Under the pieces are notes generated by a model. That model searched no databases. It was not told the origin of the DNA and saw only the letters and a list, made by a program, of their open reading frames with translations. Position numbers and translations under genes: made by a program. Source: Yoonia sp. I 8.24 (GTDB taxonomy: Bacteria > Pseudomonadota > Alphaproteobacteria > Rhodobacterales > Rhodobacteraceae). From it: a DNA stretch of 64,000 nucleotides. The number at the start of each line of letters is the position of its first letter. The stretch's first letter is position 1. This document shows positions 16,846 to 25,077 of this stretch, in pieces. The DNA lies in contig NZ_JACXGQ010000004.1 in the NCBI RefSeq assembly GCF_022096995.1, forward strand, positions 124,001-188,000, in the 5' to 3' direction.

Positions 16846-17841
16846 TCAAGCGCTTGGCGTTTCAGAAACGTCTGATACTGGTTTGCTACGCCCGCCACCG
16901 GCCCAGTTGACAGCGCGTTCGCCCAACGTTTTGAATTTCTTGGAGGCGCCATCCAGTTTGGCTTCCCATTCTGGATTCGGCGTTTGGCCATCGGTGACCT
17001 TAAAGAATGCCTGCAAAAGACAGGCAATCGCAAAGGGTTCGATCACGGCGACCTTCACAGCCCAAGCAAACAAAAGCGCAAAGACCATGCCGCCCGCCGA
17101 CCACGCGCCCGGCATCGCGTAAACAATCGCCGCTGCCGGGGCCAGCATCACCAAAAACACAACCAGCGACAGCCCCCATGTGAACAGCGTCAGCCAAGCA
17201 GCATTGATCAACATTGGCTTGGCGTTTTGGCCGTAAAGCACCAGCGCCTCTTTGGCCGACGCATAGGGGTTTTCTGCGCGGGTGCGCAACCCATGGGCCA
17301 AGATCACCTCGTCCACCAAACCTACGGCGAGTTTCAAATAGGCGCGGACCAAGGCCATCACCTTATCAAGACCAGGAATAGGCACTATTGAAAGCAGGCC
17401 TTGAATCAACCCGGTGACGGCCCGCACCACACCTTTGATCAGCTGATCAATGCCAAACAGCACCGAGGCTTCACCAAACCGTTCTGTGATGATTGTTTTT
17501 GCGTAGGCGATTTGCCCCTGCCCGTTTGGCAGTTCGCGGCCGTCCAAGGCCTCAACCATCACCGCAATATGACCTGCTTTGACGATATAAAGCAGGTATT
17601 CGCGCATCAAATAAAGCACTGTCGCCGTCGCGCCAAATCCGATCGCACCGCCCCACATTGTCGTGCTCGCTTGAAAATCATCGTCACCGAACCCACCAAC
17701 GCCGTAACCAATCCCTGCACCGGTCCCCGTCGCCAGAATATAGGCAAGTGCGATGCCAAAATAGACAACGATCCGAAACAACAGGAACGGCGCCGTCTTG
17801 CGCATCAATCCCAGCGCAGTTCCCATACTAAAATCCCACAT
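16846..17841 (-). CDS. hypothetical polytopic membrane protein
   Basis: A 331-aa protein whose function I do not recognise. Hydrophobic segments lie near residues 16-40 (with a glycine-rich GTGAGIGYGVGG after it), 60-80, 215-245 and 250-280. A middle part (about 90-200) is amphipathic, and the C-terminal tail is hydrophilic and ends in SETPSA. I chose ATG 17841 (MWDFSM); the longer frame adds a region without family character. It is transcribed away from the ECF sigma factor gene. No partner genes suggest a role. Confidence 0.75.
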   Translation of the reverse strand: MWDFSMGTALGLMRKTAPFLLFRIVVYFGIALAYILATGTGAGIGYGVGGFGDDDFQASTTMWGGAIGFGATATVLYLMREYLLYIVKAGHIAVMVEALDGRELPNGQGQIAYAKTIITERFGEASVLFGIDQLIKGVVRAVTGLIQGLLSIVPIPGLDKVMALVRAYLKLAVGLVDEVILAHGLRTRAENPYASAKEALVLYGQNAKPMLINAAWLTLFTWGLSLVVFLVMLAPAAAIVYAMPGAWSAGGMVFALLFAWAVKVAVIEPFAIACLLQAFFKVTDGQTPNPEWEAKLDGASKKFKTLGERAVNWAGGGRSKPVSDVSETPSA

Positions 17842-18052
17842 GGTATATGTCCTTATTATAAAAATATCTTCAATAGGCTCAATTATACGTGCATTACCTT
17901 CAAAGCGGGCAAGTTTTTGACGCGTGCCGCAACATACGCGCAAAATCGCCGCCGAAAGCCATTGGCACAGGATCGCGGACGCGTCTCTCTTGGCAGGGAT
18001 CATAATTTTGCGTAGTCAAGAGGCAGTCGCGCGCAGCATAACGAGGTATATT

Positions 18053-18601
18053 TTGGACCAGCAGGCACAGCTCATGCACCGTATTGCGGACGGCGACCGG
18101 ACAGCATTGGCCGCGCTTTACCGCGCATTAGAAAAACCCGTCTACAGATTTATTCTATCAAAATTGAACGATCCGCACGAGTCATCCGACATACTTCATG
18201 ACGTGTTTATCGAAGTCTGGCGCTCTGCCAGCCGTTTTGAAGGGAGATCGAAAGTGCAGACGTGGATATTTGGCATTGCTTGCCGCAAGGTGATCGACCG
18301 ACACCGCAAGGCTGGCCGCACCAGCGTGACCGATACCCCACCCGAAGTCGTTGATGACAGCGATAGTGCGGAAACCTGCATTGTCGCCAGTCAAGACGCG
18401 GCCCAAGTCCGGCACTGCATGGATGGCCTGAGCGATGAACATCGCAGCGCCATCGCATTGGCATTTTGGGAAGACATGAGCTACCGCGAAATTGCAAAGG
18501 TCTGTGACACCGCCGAAGGTACGATCAAAACGCGGATATTCCACGCGAAAAAGCTGCTGATGCGCTGCCTGTCAGCCTTTGAAACGGGGGCCGCAACATG
18601 A
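18053..18601 (+). CDS. ECF-family RNA polymerase sigma factor
   Basis: A sigma-70 family sigma factor of ECF type (182 aa). Region 2 covers PVYRFILSKLNDPHESSDIL through TWIFGIACRKVIDRHR. Region 4 covers LSDEHRSAIALAFWEDMSYREIA with the helix-turn-helix ending GTIKTRIFHAKKLL. The likely start is TTG 18053, 6 bases after GAGG (18043-18046), giving MDQQAQLMHRIADGDR; ATG 18074 is the alternative. The anti-sigma gene overlaps its stop by 4 bases, so sigma and anti-sigma are made together. Confidence 0.88.
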   Translation: MDQQAQLMHRIADGDRTALAALYRALEKPVYRFILSKLNDPHESSDILHDVFIEVWRSASRFEGRSKVQTWIFGIACRKVIDRHRKAGRTSVTDTPPEVVDDSDSAETCIVASQDAAQVRHCMDGLSDEHRSAIALAFWEDMSYREIAKVCDTAEGTIKTRIFHAKKLLMRCLSAFETGAAT

Positions 18602-19164
18602 GCATGTCATCACAAGACGCCGCGCTATTGCTCCCATTCCTTGCCAACGGAACGTTAGAAGGCGCAGAGCTGGCGCAGGTCCAAGCTGCCGTTGGAAATG
18701 ATCCAGCCCTTGCCAATGAATTGGCCGCGCTCAAAAACATGCGTGCAACGATGCAAGCCGAGGATACCGGGTTTAGCCCCGGTGAATTGGGGCTTGCGCG
18801 ACTTATGCGCGACATCGATGCACCTGCGGCACAATCCGCAGCCCCCCGCGCGCGCATCTGGCAGGTCGCTGCTGCGATCCTTCTCGCAGTGGTGGTTGGG
18901 CAAACCGCATTGCTCATGCAACCCGGTGATACCGGGTCAGGGTTTGAGCTTGCAGGCGAAACCCCCGCGGCCTTCACGGTTACTGTCGCCCCTGACACGA
19001 CTGAATCCGCCTTGCGCGCGCTGTTACTTGATGCTGAGGTTGAAATTGTGTCTGGACCCTCCGCGCTTGGGCTTTACCGCTTGGCCTTACTGGAAGGGGC
19101 CGACATAAACACGGCCAAAGCACGGCTACAAGCTGCTACAACTATTATTGAGTCGCTCGAATAG
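18598..19164 (+). CDS. anti-sigma factor, single-pass membrane protein
   Basis: A 188-aa protein with an N-terminal cytoplasmic domain (about 1-80, DAALLLPFLANGTLEGAEL, typical of anti-ECF-sigma domains), one membrane segment (about 84-103) and an extracytoplasmic domain. The zinc-binding HxxxCxxC motif of many anti-sigmas is absent. The start overlaps the sigma gene (ATGA), so it should hold that sigma factor at the membrane. A secreted subtilisin-like protease follows 24 bases later. Confidence 0.82.
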   Translation: MSMSSQDAALLLPFLANGTLEGAELAQVQAAVGNDPALANELAALKNMRATMQAEDTGFSPGELGLARLMRDIDAPAAQSAAPRARIWQVAAAILLAVVVGQTALLMQPGDTGSGFELAGETPAAFTVTVAPDTTESALRALLLDAEVEIVSGPSALGLYRLALLEGADINTAKARLQAATTIIESLE

Positions 19165-19188
19165 GTACTCGAAACCAAGAGGTAAGTG

Positions 19189-20406
19189 ATGCCATCTAAA
19201 CCGTTTTTTCGTCTGTTACAGATTGTTGCCTTAGTTATTTTTGCGGCACTGCCAAGCCTTGCCGCGGCGCAAATCATTGCCCCCGCACCAGTACCTAACA
19301 CGAGCGAGCGGGATGATCGGCCGCGCCCGATATGGCCAGAACGTGATGTCGATGTTGCCTATCTATCGCGGGACCGCGCCGAATTTGTTGTGAGCGGTCC
19401 GATCAGCACTGCACCCATCGCCATTGCTGCGCTCGAAGATGCGGGTGCAAATCTTATTTCATCGCGCGATCTGGTCCCACTTGATCGACGCATGATGGTG
19501 TTTGATATTGGTCGTCAGCTTGACCGTGGGGTCGCGCAGCGCTTGCTAGACCGAACAGCGTCCGGTCATCGGGTCGATTTCAACAACCTATACCATTTCG
19601 CGCAGGGGGCACCGCGGCTTTACGCATCAAATCTTATCGGCGATAGCGGCGCGTGTCGCCAGCGCCAAAACCAAAAGATCGGGCTCATCGACGGCCCAGT
19701 TGATGTCACACACCCGGCCTTACAGCGAGCCTCCGTTACCACCCAATCCGCGCTATTTGGCGACCAACGCGCCTCTGGGGCGCGGCACGGCACAGCCGTC
19801 GCGGCCCTTATTGTCGGTGAAGATCCGAATGACGCCTTGTTAGGCTACGCCCCCGGCGCGCACCTGTTTGCAGTGAACGCATTTGCCCGCGAACATAGCG
19901 GTGTGGCTGCAGATGTTGACCGGATCGCAGCTTCGCTCAGCTGGATGCTGTCCAACGATGTGCATCTGATCAACATGTCCTTTGCCGGGCCGCCCAATAA
20001 GGTTCTTGAAGATATCCTTACACAGGCCGAACAGGCTGGCGCGATCATGATTGCTGCTGCGGGCAATGGTGGGCGTGACGCTGCCACGCTGCCAGCCGTA
20101 TCGCCATCTGTGATCGCCGTTACCGCCGTAGATGCGGCGATGCGGCGTTATCGCTCTGCCAATTGGGGCGATCATATCGCATTTGCGGCACCGGGTGTGG
20201 ACATCTATGTTGCGCGACCTAGTGGCGGTGGTTATGCGACGGGAACATCCTATGCCGCGCCGATCATCACCGCGCTTGCCGCGCGTGTTGGGGGAAACAA
20301 TGTCGGCGTGGTGCGTGAACGGCTACGCACCCAAGCCGTAGACCTTGGCGATCCCGGGCATGATCCGCAATACGGTTGGGGGCTTGTGCGCGATATCGGC
20401 TGCTAG
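19189..20406 (+). CDS. secreted subtilisin-like (S8) serine protease
   Basis: A 405-aa peptidase with a Sec signal peptide (about residues 1-27, ending LAAAQ), a prodomain-like region to about 155, and an S8 domain. The catalytic triad is visible: Asp168 in KIGLIDGPVD, His200 in ARHGTAVAAL and Ser354 in GTSYAAPI; the oxyanion asparagine is in AAAGNGG. ATG 19189 has AGAGG 6 bases upstream; a GTG at 19186 is the alternative. It closes a sigma / anti-sigma / protease operon. It could act in an envelope stress response or be a target of that sigma factor. Confidence 0.88.
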   Translation: MPSKPFFRLLQIVALVIFAALPSLAAAQIIAPAPVPNTSERDDRPRPIWPERDVDVAYLSRDRAEFVVSGPISTAPIAIAALEDAGANLISSRDLVPLDRRMMVFDIGRQLDRGVAQRLLDRTASGHRVDFNNLYHFAQGAPRLYASNLIGDSGACRQRQNQKIGLIDGPVDVTHPALQRASVTTQSALFGDQRASGARHGTAVAALIVGEDPNDALLGYAPGAHLFAVNAFAREHSGVAADVDRIAASLSWMLSNDVHLINMSFAGPPNKVLEDILTQAEQAGAIMIAAAGNGGRDAATLPAVSPSVIAVTAVDAAMRRYRSANWGDHIAFAAPGVDIYVARPSGGGYATGTSYAAPIITALAARVGGNNVGVVRERLRTQAVDLGDPGHDPQYGWGLVRDIGC

Positions 20407-20410
20407 GTGT

Positions 20411-21361
20411 TCACAAAAGCCCGGCGCTTTCGGGGACGGGTGAAATCAACGGCTGTCCGTTTTTCCACGCAATCAGGTTATCGATCGCCAAATCCCCCAT
20501 CGCGTGGCGCGTCTCAACCGTCGCGCTGCCAATATGTGGAGTCAAAATCACATTAGGGAGTGCGCGCAAGGCTTCGGGGATATGCGGCTCTGCTGCGAAC
20601 ACATCTAAAGCAGCGCTGCCCAACCGCCCCTCTTGCAAAGCAGAAATAAGCGCGACCTCATCCACAACAGATCCGCGCCCAACGTTGACCAAAACACCTT
20701 CCGGGCCCAGCGCATCCATCACAGCACGGTCGATCAAATGATGGGTCGCAGCACCGCCCGGTGCCACACAGATAAGCGCATCACAATCACGCGCCATCGC
20801 GACCAAATCATCGTAGTAGGGAAACGGCACGTCTTGCCGTGAGCGCCCATAATAGACAATCGTGGGATCAAACGGCGCAAGCTTCGCAGCAATCGCTTTG
20901 CCGATCCGCCCAAGCCCCAAAATCCCGATCTTCCGCTGGTCTGCGGAACGCGCCAAAGGCAGGTTGCCCGACTTTTCCCAATTGCCGCTACGCGCATTGG
21001 CCATTTCGGCCTCAAAGTTACGTTGCGCTGCGATGTAAAGCATGAGCGCCGTCGTCGCGACCTCTTGGTTTAGCACATTTGGCGTATGGCAGACTGGCAC
21101 ACCGCGCGCGTTCGCGGCATCTGTGTCGACCCCATCATAGCCCACCCCGTTGCTGCTAATGATCTCTGCGTTGGGCAAACGCGCAAAAATATCTGCGGGC
21201 ACACCAAGATGGCCACCCGTCAAGATAAACCGAACATCTGCGCCATGCTGTGCAAGCCAGGCATCCTGATCGACATCTGCAAGTACAGTTGCATCAAATG
21301 CAGCCTCAATACGGCTGCGCATGTGATCCGTAATTGCGCTTAGGATAAGGAGTTCTGACAT
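20411..21361 (-). CDS. D-isomer-specific 2-hydroxyacid dehydrogenase
   Basis: NAD(P)-dependent reductase (316 aa) of the glyoxylate/hydroxypyruvate reductase type. Seen: SNGVGYDGVDTDAA near residue 68, the Rossmann motif GLGRIGKAI near 146, NVGRGSVVDE (catalytic arginine region) near 230, and LTPHIGSAT with the catalytic histidine near 280. The substrate cannot be read from the sequence. It converges with the protease gene (4 bases apart). Confidence 0.88.
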   Translation of the reverse strand: MSELLILSAITDHMRSRIEAAFDATVLADVDQDAWLAQHGADVRFILTGGHLGVPADIFARLPNAEIISSNGVGYDGVDTDAANARGVPVCHTPNVLNQEVATTALMLYIAAQRNFEAEMANARSGNWEKSGNLPLARSADQRKIGILGLGRIGKAIAAKLAPFDPTIVYYGRSRQDVPFPYYDDLVAMARDCDALICVAPGGAATHHLIDRAVMDALGPEGVLVNVGRGSVVDEVALISALQEGRLGSAALDVFAAEPHIPEALRALPNVILTPHIGSATVETRHAMGDLAIDNLIAWKNGQPLISPVPESAGLL

Positions 21362-21532
21362 CGCGGGATTCCTTCAAAAACGATCCGACTGCATCGCGCA
21401 ACCAGAGAGTTGTGTCAAATACATAGGTTGAGAGCCGTTTGAGCATCTGCGTCTAAAATGTATACTAGTAACCCTGTTGCTTTACGCGAAGTGAGCCGTT
21501 ACGCCAATGGCAACGACAAATTGGAGGAAACC

Positions 21533-22423
21533 ATGACACAACCACATATTGGATTTATTGGGCTGGGCTTAATGGGCGGGGCGATGGTGTCGCGACTACA
21601 GGATCAAGGCTATGCTGTCACCGTTCTTGGCAACCGTGACCGGACAGAAATTGACAAAGCTATCGCGCGCGGCGCGACCGAGGCGACATCTGCGCGTGAC
21701 GTGGCAGCAAACTGTGACGTTGTGTTGCTGTGCATGGGCACATCAGAGCACGTCGAAGGCCGGATGCGCGGCGATCATGGCGTTATCGCGGGAATGAAAC
21801 CCGGTCAGATCGTGATCGATTTTGGCACTTCCCTGCCCGGCTCCACCCGCACTTTGGGCGAAGAAGTCGCCGCTGCAGGCGGCACCTATTTGGACGCTCC
21901 CATTGGGCGCACACCCGCCCAAGCATATGACGGCAAACTGAATCTGATGTGTTCAGGCGACAAAGCCGCTTTTGATCAGGTCTTGCCCGTGCTGAATGAT
22001 TTGGGCGAAAACGTTTTTCACCTTGGACAATTGGGCAACGGCCATGCGATCAAGCTGATCAACAACTTCTTTGGTCAAACGATTGGCGCTGCCTTGGGCG
22101 AAGCATTTACCATGGGCGACATCGTCGGTGTTGATCGCCGTCAGCTGTTTGACGTGATCTTTGCAGGTCCGCTCGGATCACCGTTTATGGACCTTTGGTC
22201 AGCCTACGCGCTTGATGGCGATCCAAACAAACTGGCGTTCTCAATCCGCAACGCGACCAAAGATGTGGGCTATTACGACCAAATGGCACGCGACGCAGGT
22301 GCGCCGTCAATCATGGCTGCAGGGGCGCTAGGGGCCTTGCGCGACGCGGTTGATCAAGGGCGCGGTGACGCAATGGTTCCCGAAATGCTCGACTACTTTG
22401 CTGATCGTTTGAAGCCGAGCTAA
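21533..22423 (+). CDS. 3-hydroxyisobutyrate dehydrogenase family oxidoreductase
   Basis: NAD(P)-dependent beta-hydroxyacid dehydrogenase (296 aa). Seen: IGFIGLGLMGGAMVSRL at the N-terminus, the substrate loop in TYLDAPIGRTPAQA near residue 122, and the catalytic lysine segment GNGHAIKLINNF near 170. ATG 21533 follows a strong GGAGGAAA (21523-21530), so the longer upstream frame is not used. The natural substrate (3-hydroxyisobutyrate, tartronate semialdehyde, or another) is not decided. Confidence 0.87.
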   Translation: MTQPHIGFIGLGLMGGAMVSRLQDQGYAVTVLGNRDRTEIDKAIARGATEATSARDVAANCDVVLLCMGTSEHVEGRMRGDHGVIAGMKPGQIVIDFGTSLPGSTRTLGEEVAAAGGTYLDAPIGRTPAQAYDGKLNLMCSGDKAAFDQVLPVLNDLGENVFHLGQLGNGHAIKLINNFFGQTIGAALGEAFTMGDIVGVDRRQLFDVIFAGPLGSPFMDLWSAYALDGDPNKLAFSIRNATKDVGYYDQMARDAGAPSIMAAGALGALRDAVDQGRGDAMVPEMLDYFADRLKPS

Positions 22424-22430
22424 ACAACAT

Positions 22431-22457
22431 CTGCGCCCCCGGCATCGGTGGGCGCAG
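22431..22457. terminator. bidirectional terminator
   Basis: CTGCGCCC (22431-22438) and GGGCGCAG (22450-22457) pair perfectly around 11 bases and fill the gap between two converging dehydrogenase genes. Confidence 0.65.
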
Positions 22458-23195
22458 CTACCCCCGCCCGATAAATGGCATGGTTGACGCCATCACAGTC
22501 ACGAATTGCACATTTGCTGATAGCGGTAATTTGGCCATATGTACCAACGTATCCCCAACATGCGCGACATCCATCACAGGTTCGGATTTGATCGAAAGAT
22601 CCGCCTGCGGCACCCCTTTTTCAAATTGCACCGTCATTTCAGAGGCGGCGTTTCCAATATCAATCTGACCGCACACGATGTTATAGGGACGCCCATCCAA
22701 CGACACCGACCGGGTCATCCCCGTTATCGCATGTTTTGACGCCGTATAGGGGGTTGATCCGGGGCGCGGCACAGCCGCCGAAATAGACCCGTTATTGATG
22801 ATTCGACCGCCTTGCGGATCTTGCTTGCGCATCAGATTAAAAGCACCGCGCGCAGCAAGAAAAGCACCGTATAGATTCACATTCATCACGGTCAAAAAAT
22901 CTTCGGGCGGAATATCCCCAATCGGCGCGGCCTTCACATTGTTGCCCGCGTTATTAAACAGCAAATCCAACCGCCCGTAGTCACGTTCAATCTGTGCAAA
23001 TAGCGCGTCAACAGCATCGGCATCCGTGACATCGCAGACTATCGCTGCACCGCTTTGCATCATCGCTACGGTTTCCTCTAAGGCGGCGATTTTGCGGCCT
23101 GTCACCACGACGGTGAACCCGTTTTGCGCGAGCGCCACCGCGCAGGCCCGCCCAATTCCGGACCCGCCGCCCGTTACCAATGCAATTTTTGTCAC
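22458..23195 (-). CDS. short-chain dehydrogenase/reductase
   Basis: A classical SDR (245 aa). Seen: cofactor motif TGGGSGIG (residues 8-15), NNAGNN near 86, the catalytic serine in NNGSISAA near 134, and YTASKHA (Tyr and Lys of the triad) near 153. The basic residue after the first beta strand (TGRK) hints at NADP. Its neighbours give no pathway, and the substrate is unknown. It is divergent from the glycine cleavage operon. Confidence 0.88.
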   Translation of the reverse strand: MTKIALVTGGGSGIGRACAVALAQNGFTVVVTGRKIAALEETVAMMQSGAAIVCDVTDADAVDALFAQIERDYGRLDLLFNNAGNNVKAAPIGDIPPEDFLTVMNVNLYGAFLAARGAFNLMRKQDPQGGRIINNGSISAAVPRPGSTPYTASKHAITGMTRSVSLDGRPYNIVCGQIDIGNAASEMTVQFEKGVPQADLSIKSEPVMDVAHVGDTLVHMAKLPLSANVQFVTVMASTMPFIGRG

Positions 23196-23325
23196 GCTTA
23201 TTCTCCCCTATTTTACATAAACATAGCACCAAAATATGCGCATGGGTGCATCTAATTGTAGGACCTACATCAAACATAAGTCTTGATTGGATCGCGCTGA
23301 CAGGGCATGTAACGGCCACAATATC

Positions 23326-23474
23326 GGGAGAACCAGTTCACTGGTGCCGAAGGAGCAACCGCCTCGGAAACTCTCAGGCCCACGGACCGATGTTGGCACG
23401 AAGACTCTGGAGAGTGGCACATCAACGTGCCCGCCGAAGGGATAGCAATCTCAGGCGCAAGGACAGAGGGGGCA
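23326..23474 (+). ncRNA. tandem glycine riboswitch
   Basis: Two glycine aptamers lie upstream of gcvT. The first has GGGAGA (23326-23331), GCCGAAGGAGCAA (23346-23358) and AACTCTCAGGC near 23369, followed by GGAC. The second opens with ACTCTGGAGAG (23404-23414), and has CCGCCGAAGGG near 23431, AATCTCAGG near 23448 and GGACAGAGGGGG (23461-23472). These are the conserved blocks of the gcvT motif. Glycine binding should raise expression of the glycine cleavage genes. A following hairpin (ACGCA 23479-23483 with TGCGT 23497-23501) may be the expression switch. Confidence 0.93.
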
Positions 23475-23559
23475 TCACACGCAGGGCTTTCGCCTTTGCG
23501 TCAAAGTGGTGTCGTTAGATATTTCCATGTCTGATCGGCCGAATGGAAAGAGGCCGTTG

Positions 23560-24681
23560 ATGTCCGAATTACTGCGCACTGCGCTTTATGACTTGCATGT
23601 AGAACTAGGGGCCAAAATGGTGCCCTTTGCGGGCTACGCTATGCCCGTGCAATACCCGATGGGCGTGATGCAAGAACACACGCAGACCCGCAGCAAAGCC
23701 GGGTTATTTGACGTCAGCCATATGGGCCAAGTGATCGTCAAAGGTGACAATTTTGAAACGGCGGCATTAGCGCTCGAATCCTTAATCCCTGTCAGCATTC
23801 TGGGGCTGGAAGTTGATCGCCAGCGCTACGGTTTTTTCACCAATGACGCAGGCGGGATCAAGGATGATCTCATGCTCGCAAACCGTGGCGACCATGTTTT
23901 TGTCGTCGTGAACGCCGCCTGCAAGGCTGCGGATATCGCGCATATGCAATCAAACCTGACTGGCGTCACTGTTACCGAAATCACGGACCGTTCGTTGCTG
24001 GCACTTCAGGGTCCGGCAGCAGAATCAGTTTTAGCAACGCTTGATCCCAAAGCCGCCGCCATGCGGTTCATGGATGTCGCGACCCTCACGCTTGCGGGCG
24101 TGGAGTGTTGGGTATCGCGATCTGGCTACACTGGCGAAGACGGCTATGAAATTTCAGTGCCATCAGCACAGGCCTGTGCGTTGGCCAAGCAGCTTTTATC
24201 GCATGATGACGTCGCCCCCATTGGGCTGGGCGCACGCGATAGTTTGCGACTTGAGGCCGGGCTTTGCCTGTATGGTCATGACATAAGCACGGATACCACA
24301 CCAACAGCGGCCGCATTAAACTGGGCAATCCAAAAGGTGCGCCGCACAGATGGGGACCGCGCAGGCGGATTTCCCGGTGCTGATATTATTCTGCGTGAAC
24401 TCGCTAATGGTGCTGACGCAAAACGCGTTGGCCTGCGCCCCGAGGGGCGCGCGCCGATGCGCGAAGGTGTCCTGCTTTTTGCGAATGCCGACGATGCGGA
24501 CCCCATTGGAAAAATCACTTCTGGCGGCTTTGGCCCGACCGTTGGGGGACCTGTCGCGATGGGATATCTCCCCACAACCTTGGCCACAAACGGGACCACC
24601 GTTTACGGCGAATTGCGCGGCAAACGCCTGCCGCTGACGGTCACACCGCTGCCGTTTACCCCTGCAAATTTTAAACGCTAA
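23560..24681 (+). CDS. gcvT: aminomethyltransferase (glycine cleavage T protein)
   Basis: T protein (373 aa) of the glycine cleavage system. It moves the methylene group from the lipoyl-bound aminomethyl of H protein to tetrahydrofolate and frees ammonia. Seen: MVPFAGYAMPVQY near residue 20, TRSKAGLFDVSHMGQ near 44, and SRSGYTGEDGYE near 187. ATG 23560 has AAAGAGG (23547-23553) upstream and gives the usual length; the longer frame overlaps the riboswitch region. First gene of gcvTHP. Confidence 0.94.
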   Translation: MSELLRTALYDLHVELGAKMVPFAGYAMPVQYPMGVMQEHTQTRSKAGLFDVSHMGQVIVKGDNFETAALALESLIPVSILGLEVDRQRYGFFTNDAGGIKDDLMLANRGDHVFVVVNAACKAADIAHMQSNLTGVTVTEITDRSLLALQGPAAESVLATLDPKAAAMRFMDVATLTLAGVECWVSRSGYTGEDGYEISVPSAQACALAKQLLSHDDVAPIGLGARDSLRLEAGLCLYGHDISTDTTPTAAALNWAIQKVRRTDGDRAGGFPGADIILRELANGADAKRVGLRPEGRAPMREGVLLFANADDADPIGKITSGGFGPTVGGPVAMGYLPTTLATNGTTVYGELRGKRLPLTVTPLPFTPANFKR

Positions 24682-24702
24682 CCACCCACCGGAGACATGA
24701 AC

Positions 24703-25062
24703 ATGAAATATACCGAAGAACACGAATGGCTACGCACCGAGGGCGACGTCGTTGTTGTCGGCATCACAGAACACGCAACCACGCAACTGGGCGATATCGT
24801 CTTTGTTGAACTGCCTGAAACGGGCACGACGGTCGAAAAAGACGACGAAGTTGTCGTGATCGAAAGCGTCAAGGCCGCGTCCGACATCATGGCCCCAATC
24901 GACGGTGAAATCGTCGCTGTAAACGATGCTTTGGGCGATAATCCCGGTCTCGTGAATGAAGATGCCACGGGCGAAGGCTGGTTTTTTAAAATCAAACCAT
25001 CCGATCCGTCACAGATGGACAGCTACATGGACGAAGCTGCCTATACTTCCCTGATCTCTTAA
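24703..25062 (+). CDS. gcvH: glycine cleavage system H protein
   Basis: Lipoyl carrier protein (119 aa) that shuttles the aminomethyl group between P, T and L proteins. Lys57 in IESVKAASD is the lipoylation site. ATG 24703 is preferred over ATG 24697 because GGAGA (24691-24695) lies 7 bases before it. It sits between gcvT (21 bases) and gcvP (15 bases). Confidence 0.95.
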   Translation: MKYTEEHEWLRTEGDVVVVGITEHATTQLGDIVFVELPETGTTVEKDDEVVVIESVKAASDIMAPIDGEIVAVNDALGDNPGLVNEDATGEGWFFKIKPSDPSQMDSYMDEAAYTSLIS

Positions 25063-25077
25063 AGCGCGGAACCTTTC

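Noticed and set aside
23180-23518. 112-codon frame over the gcvT leader
   Set aside because: It covers the tandem glycine riboswitch, whose conserved RNA blocks explain the sequence better than a protein.
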